This document shows positions 34,301-46,200 of a stretch of 64,000 nt of DNA, one piece after another. The stretch is from Telmatactis stephensoni (lineage: Eukaryota > Cnidaria > Anthozoa > Actiniaria > Isophelliidae). Positions within the stretch are counted from its first letter, which is position 1, and the number at the start of each line of letters is the position of its first letter. The stretch is from NCBI GenBank assembly GCA_029948255.1, contig JALIZF010001877.1:518501-582500 (forward strand), read 5' to 3'. A model generated the notes under the pieces. It had not been told where the DNA came from. It was given only the letters and a program-made list of their open reading frames with translations, and did not search any database. Position numbers and translations under genes: made by a program.

Positions 34301-37300
34301 TTTCACGATTTTTATCATTGAAATATATTTTTTATTCTACTTAGCAAAGGTCAGCTAGGCATCTGATACTCATGACCATTTACGCCCCTAGATAAGAGCA
34401 ACGATAATACATTCAAGTACTTTCTGTACTAAAGATGAAAACAACATTACCAGCTATCTTCACGGTAATGCCAGTGACCATTCATGTTGATAGACACTCC
34501 AGACACAGACAGCTCTAGTCCAACACCAGCCTTGGTCTTGAGGGAATAGTTTGGTATGGACAGGCTACTAATCTCGATACTATTGGACAAAAAAACAGTT
34601 GTTATTTAGTTATATATTGTCCTGCGTGCCCATCCAACCGAAGTAGAAATTAGGTGGTGGTTACATTCATACATTCATTTATTCATTCATTTGCTCCCTC
34701 TTTCAAATTCTTATTTCCGCTTCATGAAAAGGCTAAAAAAGGCAAAGGCTAATGTTTTACTTCGAAATCGCGGGGAGTGGTTACCCAGTCTCCCGAGCCA
34801 GAGGCTCATGTATCAAGCGTTCGAAGGTGCGCCCTTTACCCCCTCTTTCCATCAGTGCTCCGTTTTAAGGGTATTTAAAGCTAATCAAAGCTACACGGAA
34901 AGGAAAGAAGTCGAAACAAGGATGTGAAGTCACTGGGGATCGAACTCGGGACCTCTCGCACCGAAGGCCGCGCACTAACCAACTGTGCCATCCTTGCTTC
35001 CATTTTCCTCCCTTCCTTCCTTTCTCCTTCTTTTGTATTTCTGTTACAAGATGTATAAATACCTTGATAATTTGTAGCTGATATGTCCAAGAGGTGTTCC
35101 TGCATCCCCGCTGATGTCTGGTATTTTGATGGTCTTGAGCTTCTCATTTAGGACTTCAATGGCAATTTTAGCAACTAGCGACAGATAACATATATGCAAG
35201 CATTTTTTCAATACTCACTTCAGAACAGGCGTTTACAAGACATCTATATAAAGCTAAACATAAGATATGTTCTGAGGCAATAAGATCTTTATTTTCCCTT
35301 CATCATAATATATCACATGACTTAAGAAACTCAGAGTTTTACACGCCCAGATTCAATACAGTCACCTTGAGGTAACACTCAATAAGATACCTGGGGCCCG
35401 TATTATGGAATAACTTGAAGAAAGAAATAAGATTAAGTAAGTCACTTAATGAATTTAAAGAACGTATTCGCAAGATAGATCTTACAACTTTATTAGATAC
35501 AGGATGCAGAACATGCCATTTTTGTAATAATTAAATTTTAACTTTTATATAGTAAGTTATTTTTGTCTTATATATATATCGTTATATTTGTATAGTTCAT
35601 ATTGTATATAGTACAGTATTGTACTGCATGAGCATAACTTAAACTTTAGATTAGACTAGATTTTATATATCATTAGTTTTGTTCATTTTGATTTCAATTG
35701 GTTTGATTTAGTTTCTACGTTTTAATTTTAGTGACCCCTATTAGTAGAGGGTCTACCCTCAGCTATTTACACTTGACACTTAAATAAAGTTACTTACCTA
35801 CCTACCTACCTACCTACCTACCTACCTACCTACCTACCTACCTACCTACCTACCTACCTACCTACCTACCTACCTACCTACCTACATGTAGTTTTGAGGT
35901 CAAAGTAACTGGTTTATTTCTCTTTCGATTGATAAATTAATCCAGCTTTACAATATGGCTGAATATAGAATCGTTATTCTATAATTGTAATAATAATAAC
36001 TTTATTAACTTGAATGGCAATTAAAATTGAAAAACTCAAGTCGTTAAGATATAATATGCGATAAAAGTAGAAATGTTATATAATGAATAATACGTAATTT
36101 AGTCATGTTGAAATATGGTCACAGTTACAGTTAATCCCACTTCTTTACGCTAGATGGAATGAATCGTTTTTTTCGGCATTTTAGGAGTGGAATTCGTCGA
36201 GGATTTCTTACATTATACACCTTTGCGCTGGTTTGGGCAGTAATTCAGCAAGTTAACTACTTGGTTGAACGTTTTTTAGATAGAAAGATTTGCACAATAA
36301 CGATTCTCTTCTTTCAAAAAGTGTTGGCAAGTCAAGTTCCTCCAGTCCTTCAAAATAGGTCAGATGAGGACAAATAATCTTGACTGCACGACGTTGAATT
36401 TGTTCGACCTGCTCATTTAGATACTGTGTATAATCGCTTGTACAACATTTCCCTCTTTAATGCGATTTGTCCCCCAGACAGCATCTATTCTTCAAAAATG
36501 AAAATACGTCAATAGGCTATAGCTAATTATATATATTCTAGAACAAATGAAAACTGTCCGCCACAAAAATGACAAATGACTATTTCATTAGTTTTCGTTA
36601 TTGTTTCAGGTTTCGACACCGTTTTCACTTTGATGTTTTTTATCTGGCTTAATTGAATAGAAACTATCAGGTCGAAAGTCGAGGGAACCAAGTCGACAGT
36701 CGTGAAAACATGAAAATTACTAAATCCAAGCACAAAAAAAATAAATATTAAGCACATAACATTCTTTGCCATTCTTGGTATACTCGATGCAGAAATCATT
36801 TATACCTTCTAATCAGTAATATGCGGAATTTTCCGAAGAATATAACTTAATAATAAACTAAAATAAATAAATGAAAATAGGTTTTAAATCGACTCCGCTT
36901 TGGTATCATAAATAAACTAGAATCACTAGTTGACCACATTAATTTTCGATTACGTGAAAAAAAATTGAAATTATGAACATCTGTATAGCGCATTTTCCAT
37001 GGCGAAATGATCAATTGCGCTTAATGTTTGTTAGCAATAAGGACAGACTGTTGCGGGCGATTATTGGATTTTTAAATTTACTGGTAGGATCGTATGAAAA
37101 TGTGGCATGCATGGGTGGCGTTATCGTTCAGGCCTCTCACCACTATGGTCCACGGGTCGGGTCACTGGTTCGAGCCCTGATGGATGCCACATGGCGAGTA
37201 GAGTTTGTTAGATGTGTTTGTTCGCTCCCTTGCCACGAGGGTTTTCCTCACCTCCGTAAAATTAACATGTGAGTTGAGGGGTTGTAATGCTTAAACAGTT

Positions 37301-38386
37301 AATGTAATAGTAGTGGGTGTGTGAGTGACAGCAGGCCCAAATCAGCCAAATGGCTGCCAATTAGTCAGGCCTGCTTATACAAATAAAGCATTTTATTTAT
37401 TTTGTCATTTCCTTTTTATATTTCTTTTTTCCTATCTTGCTATCTTTCTTTCATTCATTCATTCTTTCTTGCTTGCTTGCTATCTTTCTTTCTTTTAAAG
37501 CCTGTGACAACAGGTCATTTCTAGTGTTGGATAAAAGACATATGAAACTGAAAGCACATTCCATCTCACGTGTACATAGACAGTTTGTAGTTATAAGAAG
37601 CTTGTTATTAGCTGGATATATCGCTACATCAGTTTTTAGACAATCCACTATTGGAAGGACATCACATACTGGACAACCAAAACAGCTTTGTTTATTGTCA
37701 TGACTGACCTGTCAACACTACTTTTGGCTTTAGTAGTCGGATTAATAGTTATGCTACATTACAACATGTCTCTGCATGCTGTTGTATTGTAGGCTTCGAC
37801 TTCATGCATTTCCCGTACTCTAACGAAAGTCTGTATTTATAACAGATGACATAAATACAAATATCGATCGGCCGTGAAGGTTTTAAAGCTAGGACAACGT
37901 TGCGTGATATGTTCACATCTCTGTTTCATTTTAGAAATTTTTGTGGAAAATCTTTAATTTAATATCAACTGTATGCGTAGCAACGTCATTCTTTACAGAC
38001 AAATTACCTTGCATAATTACAATAGTCAATCAAGCGGTTATTTTTGCAGGAGTCAACAGCTTATTTAGATGAATTATCCAGAACATTTGCAAGGTCAAAA
38101 TCAGAAGTAAATCAATCAAACGTATTGTTTCCAACACAAAAACTATTAGCATACATTGTCGCAATAATTCTAATAAATTGTTAACTCTGTTGTGGCTATT
38201 AAGTTGAATTCTCAATACTGATGACTATAAAACTTTCAGTTTGGCACTCACTGTTTTAGAAGTTTCAGTTGTCATTATCTTACCATAAGCAAGGCCTTTA
38301 TCTGTCAAGCGAATTCGAACTCCAGGGTTTACAGCAACACACCAGCCTACTACAACGAACTGTATCAGTACAGTAAGGGTTTTCAT
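25346..38386 (-). CDS. BPI: BPI/LBP-family lipid-binding protein (secreted), 16 coding exons, about 501 aa, one frameshift
   Basis: Exons, 5' to 3': 38284-38386, 35063-35174, 34451-34579, 33280-33353, 32398-32488, 31393-31456, 30874-30937, 30518-30609, 29998-30174, 29656-29714, 28303-28470, 27474-27541, 27210-27252, 26500-26569, 26020-26096, 25346-25459. All sites are GT/AG. A signal peptide (residues 1-18) precedes NPGVRIRLTDKGL, the BPI-fold start. Cys154 and Cys193 match the conserved disulfide of the N-terminal barrel. A proline-rich linker (about 252-264) leads into YAWVSDYVFNTASLVY, the classic start of the second barrel; the end is SFTLVSSDVSYKPSL. BPI/LBP proteins bind lipopolysaccharide and other lipids outside the cell; the role here is inference. 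The summed exons are one base short of a whole number of codons. Exon 10 joins in frame only if its five-A run had six As; as written the protein stops after about 310 residues. Either an assembly error or a real break. Confidence 0.9.
28059..28280. repeat. (CTATG)n microsatellite grading into CAGCTCTGCT and CTCTG repeats
   Basis: About 27 copies of CTATG (28059-28194) change to GCAGT, then to CAGCTCTGCT tens, then to CTCTG. It ends about 20 bases inside intron 11 of the BPI gene, next to the splice donor of exon 11. The AMLCYAMLCY frames here come from the repeat. Confidence 0.97.
28568..29481. repeat. (TTTAG)n array, about 0.9 kb, with TTTAGTGCAG variant block
   Basis: Nearly pure TTTAG fills this part of BPI intron 10. 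A block near 28911-29030 alternates TTTAG with TGCAG; rare four-base slips (TTAG) occur near 28630, 28831, 29375 and 29459. The array ends in TTCAG steps. Confidence 0.97.
32844..33170. repeat. GCAACA-rich palindromic MITE, copy 1
   Basis: Ends AAGGCCCGGTAATACGAGC and GCTCGTATTACCGGGCCTT are complements, and almost the entire 327 bp folds on itself through repeated GCAACTTGTCGCGCAACA blocks. It lies in BPI intron 4, about 110 bases from exon 4. Confidence 0.92.
34800..35005 (-). repeat. tRNA-derived SINE, family 2 (head and body)
   Basis: The minus strand reads GCAAGGATGGCACAGTTGGT, then GAGTTCGATCCCCAGTGAC (B box), then a body ending GGAGCACTGATGGAAAGAGG. The head recurs at 60066-60150 and the body at 50495-50590. 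It lies in BPI intron 2. Confidence 0.75.
35234..35884 (+). repeat. LINE 3' end: reverse-transcriptase tail plus (TACC)n
   Basis: The plus strand reads KICSEAIRSLF, then TPRFNTVTLR, then after a one-base shift HSIRYLGPVLWNNLKKEIRL and SKSLNEFKERI to a stop. This is the typical C-terminal tail of non-LTR ORF2 proteins (RYxGPxLWNxLPxxIR). An AT-rich 3' region, a small hairpin (GACCCCTATTAGTAGAGGGTC) and a TACC tail of about 20 units follow. 5'-truncated and dead, in BPI intron 1. Confidence 0.78.
36131..36490 (-). repeat. LINE ORF2 C-terminal relic
   Basis: The minus strand reads LNEQVEQIQRRAVKIICPHL, then YFEGLEELDLPTLFERRESL, then with a frame change YNVRNPRRIPLLKCRKKRF ending VKKWD-stop at 36131. 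The QRRAVKII and ERR order is the signature of LINE reverse-transcriptase C-terminal regions. It carries stops and frameshifts. In BPI intron 1, opposite in direction to the LINE tail at 35234-35884. Confidence 0.72.
37105..37390 (+). repeat. tRNA-derived SINE, family 1, second copy
   Basis: B box GGTTCGAGCCC (37167-37177) and A-box region TGGCGTTATCG (37116-37126). The body (GTGTTTGTTCGCTCCC, CACGAGGGTTTTCC, TTAACATGTGAGTTGAG) matches 21352-21545. The tail is GCCTGCTTATACAAATAAAGC. In BPI intron 1. Confidence 0.75.
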
Positions 38387-38556
38387 GGCTCTTTCATCTG
38401 ATCAAGTTATTATGAAAGCTCTGACTTCGACGAAACAAAAAAGCAACTAATGAACCGAAAGTGGCATGTCATGTAAAAGTCACCTGATGATGTTTTTGTA
38501 TATTTTATTTATTTGGGGAGGGAAGGGTAAGGAATCGTTGTTTGTCACGATTCCAT

Positions 38557-38578
38557 GGGGGGGGGGGGGGGGGGGGGG
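38557..38578. repeat. G homopolymer (about 21 G)
   Basis: An unbroken G run upstream of the BPI gene. Similar G or C runs of 12 to 26 occur at about 3260, 3490, 17437, 19803, 27160, 31207 and 39228. Run lengths in such tracts are often unreliable in assemblies. Confidence 0.9.
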
Positions 38579-38892
38579 ACGCGGAGACGAAGGGGCTGGA
38601 GGGCTATAGCCCCCCACTTTTCGCGATGAAAAATTTAATATGTTCGTTTCAAAATTTGACTAATACTGTTTTAAAGGTTTTATTTGACCTTCACTTGTGT
38701 AAAAAAATTAATCAGTTGAAGTGGGTGTACAAACCACAGTTTTGAAAAGGAGCACCTGCAATTTCACTGAATGATGTTCATATCCATGATATTCTTTGTG
38801 GGGGAGTGACGAGCACAATGTATTTACCCTAGGAAGTAACCTTTGTGAACACCTATATCTAGCTCTTGCCCCCTTTTCAGTTGGGCCCTACG

Positions 38893-38896
<4 letters not shown>

Positions 38897-38972
<76 letters not shown>
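38897..38972. repeat. (CT)n microsatellite
   Basis: About 37 CT dinucleotides, ending TCTTCTG. Confidence 0.97.
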
Positions 38973-38976
<4 letters not shown>

Positions 38977-39303
38977 GTCTAAACGTATAGGCCAATATAA
39001 TTTCCCAAAGCTTTACTTTCTAAATATTTGTTGTTGTTGGTTTTATCGAAATTGTTAATCAAATTGACGCGTCTTAGTTCAAATTTCGCGCTCGCTACGC
39101 TAGCGAAAAAGAATAATCATAATATGTTGTTTTTGCTTCTCAGAATAGAAGTTGAGGAAGTTACGCCCCCGCCGTGTTTTGTAAAATTGTGTACCCCCTT
39201 TTAAAAGGTCTAGATCCGCCGCTGCAGCCCCCCCCCCCCCCCCCCCCCACCCCCCCCCCCCACACACACACACTTTTGAAGGTGCTCCGCGGTCCCTGGA
39301 GGG

Positions 39304-39775
39304 TCCGCATGTCGGTTAAAATTTGAGCAATTTGTCGGTTGTTAGTTAAAATTTTCGGTTGTCGGTAAATATAGGTTAATCATTAAAAACATTAAGTTAA
39401 ACTATCGAAATATTAAGTCTAATATTTATAAAAGTGCGTTTTATCGTTATTCGTAATTCTCTTTGTAGAATGAGATGCAATTGATCTCGATCTCACCTTT
39501 ACAATGGTACCTATTAGCACGAGTAATTTGAAGACAGGAAATGTCAGAAAACTATTGAAATTGGTATCTTGACTTGCCGGATCTATGCCCAGGCCGGACA
39601 GAAGGTCAAAGCACTAGCCACGTTCCATATATAATTATTTGATTTTACTTGATATGACTAATCGAATAATTAATAAAATATGTCGGTAGTCAGTAAATGT
39701 TTTTTTGTCGGTAATCAGTAAATCTTTCCCAAGTTTGTCGGTAGTTATTTTTTGTCCGTTTGTCGCTAGTCGGTT
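39304..39775. repeat. Region of repeated TGTCGGTTA / TGTCGGTAGTCAGTAAA motifs
   Basis: Short related motifs cluster at 39312-39375 and 39681-39775, with unrelated AT-rich sequence between. It may be one element with similar ends in direct order. No gene is seen. Confidence 0.5.
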
Positions 39776-40147
39776 AACCCCATCCAGACCCTGCTCTGGG
39801 GAGGAACGAAAGGCGCACAAGGCATAAATTGTCTCCGAAACTATGCGAACGAAGGGTACGTTTTTATACACACTTATTTCGACAAATTTTGTGGTGGTTC
39901 AGAGCAACAAGTGAATGCTGGATTTGAATGTATTCAAATCAGACCTGTTTTTAAGGAGAGGGAATTGAACAAGCAAAAGGCATGACAGCCATGTACAAAA
40001 ATTAACCTCTAACATGGCTACCATGTCTTTTGTTCAATTCACCCTCCTGGGAGTGATTGCAATCCAAAAATTACCAACTGTAAGCATTTTCACGTGATAG
40101 TCAGTATAGTGCCCTCATTTCTGTATAACACGTCTGATTTGACGGTA

Positions 40148-40365
40148 AAGGCGGCGAAATACGAGACACAAAAACCCTTAACTTGTCGCGCAACATTATT
40201 GCGTTGCAGGTTTTTGATCGATGTTGCGCGTTTTTCACCTCGCGATCTCAACTAGTCACGCAACAAAAAAGGGCGAAAAACGCGCAACATCGATCAAAAA
40301 GCTGCACCGCAACAATGTTGCGCGACAAGTTGAGGGTTTTTGTGTCTCGTATATTTCGCCGCCTT
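40148..40365. repeat. GCAACA-rich palindromic MITE, copy 2 (variant ends)
   Basis: Ends AAGGCGGCGAAATACGAGAC and GTCTCGTATATTTCGCCGCC fold together. The inner blocks AACTTGTCGCGCAACA and GCAACATCGATCAAAAA are shared with the copy at 32844-33170. Confidence 0.9.
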
Positions 40366-40451
40366 AAAACATGGAGGAGAATTCAGCGTTGAATACTTAC
40401 ACAGGTAGCCCGCGATTGCTGTGTTTCTTCTTTTTGTTTTTAGCGAAACTT

Positions 40452-40688
40452 AGGCCCAGTTCAGACGTCGAACTTTTGCCGTGTCGAATCTAATAGTTGC
40501 ATTTTGTAGATGAGAAGTGCGGCGTTTGAACCTATTGTATTTGACAGATTTGATTAAGAATTAAATTAAAAAAAATCAGTTTGAATCAAATTTGTCAAAT
40601 TCATTTGGTTCAGATGCCGCACTTCTGATCTACAAAATGCAACAATTAGATTCGACGCGGCAAAAGTTCGACGTCTGAACTGGGCCTT
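40452..40688. repeat. Palindromic MITE with AGGCCCAGTTCAGACGTCG ends
   Basis: AGGCCCAGTTCAGACGTCGA and TCGACGTCTGAACTGGGCCT are exact complements. Arms of about 85-100 bp surround an AT-rich loop. Confidence 0.92.
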
Positions 40689-41399
40689 AGTTTAAAATAG
40701 TTCAAAAACAAACTTCAATAGCTGCCAAAAATTATCATGAGAAAACAAGCAAAGAAAAAGACGCAATAACTAATAGCAAAATAACATTTTTACGCCTAGT
40801 ACAGTCCCTAGTACATATAAATATGAAAGGCGAGCGTTTGACGTCCGTCGTGGTCTGGTTTATCGACAGCTTCGACATTACTTAACTTAAAGTTTATCCC
40901 TTCACTCGAAAAAAATATCACTTATTTCAAAACATATCCGGATGCAGTCATAGATGTTTTTGAAAACGAAGCAACAGAAATACACAGTCCAATGGATTTG
41001 TTTGAGCGATTTATTTTCAACTGAAGTTGTCAGAACGAATTATCCAAAAAACACCGGTAAAAAGGCATTCAAAACATAACCAAAAAACCCAGCAAGAATA
41101 GAAAACTACTATCATATCTGAATAGCAAGCTTTTGATAGTTAGGGGAACAAAATTTTTGATTTTACTTAACTTATTAAAGTCACGGCTTTTTTCGCAGTG
41201 TCAATGAAATGCTCCAGACCATTTTTCCCGACGAACCAGTGTTGTTTTGCCATTCATGAGATCGACATTCCTCCAGGTTTTCAGTTCCAATTGCAGTCAA
41301 ATAAAGTGAATTTTCCAGTAGTTTGACAATAATTTTGTTCCTCAAATACTCGACACGAGGTTGAAGCAAAGTAAGTTTGCAAGTGAGACGATTTTCATT

Positions 41400-41720
41400 C
41401 ACGACTACAGCTTCATTCTCATTCGCTGGCTATTTTTGTGCACTTGCTCTTGAATGGCTTGCCGTGCGCTTTGAAAAAATGGACCAAATCTTCTCTATTT
41501 ATTTTTTCTATGTCCGCTATGGGATTCAAGGAAAATTCATTTCCCAACTCGGGAATTTCACAAATCGCACGATCTTGAGTACAATTCGGAATTAATAGGT
41601 ACGAGTAATGTTTTGAAAGTTCTCAAAATTGGACGAGCCTTTAGGCGAGTCCTATTTGAGAATTTTCAAAACATTACGAGTAACTATTAATTCCGAATTG
41701 TACGAGAAGATCGTGCGATT
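41400..41720. repeat. Foldback-type sequence related to 57720-57900, followed by a hairpin
   Basis: GGGATTCAAGGAAAATTCATTTCC with CAACTCGGGAATT matches, in reverse, 57780-57830. The following part (41585-41715) folds on itself through TAATGTTTTGAAAGTTCTCA and TGAGAATTTTCAAAACATTA. Confidence 0.7.
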
Positions 41721-42997
41721 TTTTGTTTATAATACACTATACAAAATTTCTTCGAGGAAAGACAAACTGGTCTGACATATAGCATGTTTTCACTTAAAAA
41801 GTGCAGACTTAAACGAGTAGACAATATTTCAAAGAGGGAAGAAACTTCGAAAACAAAATAAAATAGAGTTAATTTGTATTCTGAGCGAATTACAGTTCTT
41901 AAGCAATTGATGTAGTTTATTTACCGTGACAGGTTTGTTTATTGAATGAAGACGAGCGAAGAGCCCAAGACACGGCAAAGAATTCGAGTTCATTCACAGA
42001 GAAATATGATCAAATTTACGTTGTTTAAACATACCTGGCCTTTCAAATGCCTCAAAACTTCATTATCTTAAGCTTGATTTATCAGATTCTTTTGGAAAAG
42101 AGTAAAAAAGTTTTACCAAATGACCATTTCTGTACTCTGGCCGTGAATCGATGTCTTCGCTTAGTTTTGCAGCACGGCGTTGTTTGGAAGTCATTTTTCT
42201 TTCCAGTGTTCTTGTTTTCTGTTTAAAATTGTCATTGTTTTGACAAATAAATTACTATTTTATCTTCAATGATAATCATCAAAAACTGAACTAGCAAAAC
42301 TGTAAGTTTTTATCGAAAACGAGTAGCCATGGCTTGTCAAGGAAAATCCAAAAGGAGAAGTTTATCGCGCGCCGTTGTCGTTGCCATAGCGGCTTAATAG
42401 GTACTCTACAGAGTACAATTAACGATTTAATTGTACTCCTCTCGTCCAATCAGAATCGAGTAATTTTGTATTGTGTATTATAAAACTCGAAAAAAGCGAT
42501 ATCGCACTCGTCACTTCGCGACTCGTGCGATATCGTTTTTCTCGAGCGCGTGAAATTCAACGTGGAATTCCCTCGTCATCCAATGAATTTTCCTATAAAA
42601 GCTAATTATACATTTAAAGTTTATATTTATCTAAACTCTCCTTGCAAATTCGAGGCATTTTCTTGAGAATCGCTGTTTGATCCTATTTGTATCTGTCGAG
42701 TGATTTGATTATCGTCCATATGAATGCTAGTTTCGAATCGAGACTTTGACCTTCACAGGTCGCACTTCAAGGATAACAGTAGCAAGTTATAAAACCACAA
42801 AAATCTCACACGATTACTCAAATTTAGCTTGCACTAAAGAATTTTATTTACTGATGCAAAAGTCAATACCAAAGCGGAAAAGAAAGTCAAGTTTTGTTAC
42901 TACCCATAATCCTTTTCGGTCGCGTGGGCTTCAGGTCCCTCGCATCACAACCTTTTTTTGAAATAGCTGTATATTTCCTTTAAGAGGCAATCTTTAG

Positions 42998-43203
42998 TTG
43001 AGCCCGCCGCACACGTTGTGAAACTGTGTAAGGAAACTGCCACGCGAGGCACTTTACTTTTCTCACCGCGTGTGCTCTTTTACCTGCTCTATGTTTTGCT
43101 TCGCGTAGCCAAAGATGCTAAAGCATCGTCTGTGCGCGAGAAATCGTCTGAGCCTCGCGTGGCAGTTTCCTCACGCAGTTTCCTCGCGTGTGCAGCGGAC
43201 TTT
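42998..43203. repeat. Palindromic MITE with CCGCACACG ends
   Basis: GGAAACTGCCACGCGAGGC faces GCCTCGCGTGGCAGTTTCC. The outer ends CCGCCGCACACG and CGTGTGCAGCGG are also complementary. The frames of 69 and 85 codons that overlap it are products of the inverted repeat. Confidence 0.85.
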
Positions 43204-43273
43204 ATCACTATACAGAATTCTACAAGCAGTTCTTGTCAATCACATAACTCATCATTTTTTGGTTTTTTTAGTT

Positions 43274-46200
43274 AGGCCTACTCCGGGTCCAAAAGACGGC
43301 TTAAGCCGCCTTAAGCCGCCCTAAGCCGCCTTAAGTTGGCTTAAGCCGCTTCAAGACGCCATAAGCCACTTCAAGTATAGAAGTCAAAAATCACTCTTAC
43401 ATCTAAGTAGATGTAAGAGTCTTTGGATATTGAATGATTAAATTACAATATTATTACAAAACTACTTTATCCCAACCGACAATTTCAGTTTTTGGGCTTT
43501 TCTGATCCACCAATCATGCAAAGGGGCAATGAGCAACAACATTTGTCCACTTCTGGGACAAGGAAGGTCTGCGAAAGCCTGCTTCCTTCCTTACACATGA
43601 TGGATGGCTCGGAAAAACTAAATCCAACTGAAAGTTTGAAAATGTTGATCACGATGCAGGGGTTTTTACAGAAATGTTTACTGAACATATATACATATGG
43701 TATGATTTCTTGCTGTATTGAAATCTATTGCATACTGCACTCTATTGTTTAAGTTGGACCCTTAGTATTTATGTTTTTGTGGAATCATGTAGACTGTGTC
43801 CCCTACACGAAGATGTAGCAAAGATATATTATGGATATATGATATATTTGATGTAAGAAATTATAACATTTGTTTAAAGATGCATGGCATGAGGTAATGA
43901 GCCATAAATATTCTCACTGAAGACCTGCAATAAACACTTACTTGTTACAGTTCTTAACTCTGAATCTAATTCCTAATTTCCTTTCATTCAGGCCTTAATA
44001 TTAAAAATGTCAAAAATCAATTTCAAATTGTCTGAGATTGAATTACTTCATGTCTATGACAACATGGAAACTTATTATATTGTTTTAAGATAAGGATTGT
44101 GGATGCTGGAAGTTTACAAAATATACAGATCAAAGCAAGGAAGAATAATAATTCAAATTATGAGACAAATACAAGAATGAAAATTGAAGGTCCATATAAT
44201 ATTCAGTTGAGACTTAGACACTTGGACATTCAAAGTCCAACATTTCAGGAAAATCAATATTGTTTCTTTTTCTTTAAGTCAGTAAATTTTATCATTTCCC
44301 AATCACGTATTACAAGGATTTCTACTGGCAATATTAAACTTTAATACTGTATTATATTAAAAAATATCACTGCTCAAATATAAATTATAAATTGTATTCT
44401 TAAATGATATTCACATTCAGCCGTGGTTCTTAAGGTATTTTTCAGTTTACAATTACTCTTTCTCGTAAATTGAATCTTAATGGAGTTTATCTTTACAAAT
44501 ATGACTTATAACTTCGTTTATTTGCACAGTCAAGCTTGGTGTGAAAATTATACACATATTAAGCAGTTCTTGTTTCAGTAAGTTTCATGGATGTTAGAAA
44601 TGTATGGCATTCAAGCTTACCAACTCTCCTGTGCACGGATTCATTCCCCATTCATTTTTCTTTCTTTTGTTGAAAAGTGCAGGCAGCGAAAGAAAATCCA
44701 TAGCTTCATCTAACTCTCTGGTCTGTGGCAAATGTTGGGGGGCTGAGAACGAGTGCTTTGATTGGTCACTTCCGGTCACTTCAGACTGTGTTGTTGTTTA
44801 GTTCCTTTTGGTAGGCGAATGAAGAAATTTGTGCAAAAAAAGGACGTGTAAATTTTAAATCTGGCATTCTGTTCTACAGCGAGTGTATTTTCCATGGCTT
44901 GGTGACGTTGCTTAAGAAGGCTGAGGCGTTTTACGGTGATTTTTGTAGATTTAGAGGATCGTGAACTTTGTAAGCCGACTAACGCGACATGGCGCGTACG
45001 AACTAACAAATTCCAACTGCCAAAACTTTCACGAAATTTTTCAGCTTACCTGAATGTGAGAACTCTTCCATTCAGTCCCAGTAAGTACTACCAGCTAGTC
45101 CTACGTGGCTTAGGCAGGATATATTCTAGTTCTCATAAAAAAACACACAAGATTTTTGCACTTTTTTGGATGATTGTCTTTGAAAGTTTATCAAACTTAT
45201 GTTCGATTTACGGCAAACTACAGGTGAGTAAATTGTCCCATTTTTGGTTCAGTACACGGATATGACTTCAGTTTTGTGAAAAATTATAATAAAAAGTTCA
45301 TATGATTCTTGTTGTAGTAATGTGAAAAGTTTCTTATCATCCGTCGCGATTTTTTTCCTCTGTAAATACGAATCAACAAAGTTTGAAGTTTTGATTTTAC
45401 ATGTGCTTCATTCACCAACCAAAGTTTTTCAAAACGTCGTTCTCCGGCCATGTACCCTGAATCTCGATATGGCCATGTAAAGTATGTCACTCAACAATTG
45501 TTGTGTTGCTTAGGCTATATATTATATCCTCAGGAATACAGGCTTACGAGTAGAATCGCCATAAAATATTGTCGGTGGTCGTGTTTGATCTTGTTTCTTC
45601 GTCATTTCGAACAACGGCTTACAAAGTTCACGATCCTCTAAATCCACAATAATCACAGAAAAACGCTTCAGCCTTCGTAAGGAATGTCTCCAAATCATGG
45701 AAAATACAAATGCTGTAGAATGGAATGCCAAATTTAACATTTACACGTCTTTTTTGGCACAAATTTCTTCATTCCCTTCCCAACAAAAACAAAACAACAA
45801 CACAATTCTGAAGTGACCGGAATTGACCAATCAGAGCGCTCGTTCTCAGTCCCCCAAACATTTGCCACAGACCAGAACTCTACTTGCATGTCGTCCGCCA
45901 TTTTTAGTACAACTCGTCCCCAGTCTACGTAACCCACAGGAAGCCCAACTCTGCAATCAGTATTGCAGGGAATGCTGGGTAAAATGTAAGATGGCGGCTA
46001 CCGAAGTGGTTTTAGCTGTTTAGCAAGACTTTTTTTAAAATAATGTAAGACACAAATACCAAGGAAGTCTGGTCATAGTAGCGAACCAACAAAAAACTAT
46101 GGATCGAAGTCCCGAAGGCAAGGGGAGAAACCAAGAATGAAAACCAAAGTACAAGAATTATTGTGAAGTTAAGTTCCAGAAGCAAAGCTAGCTAAAGCTG

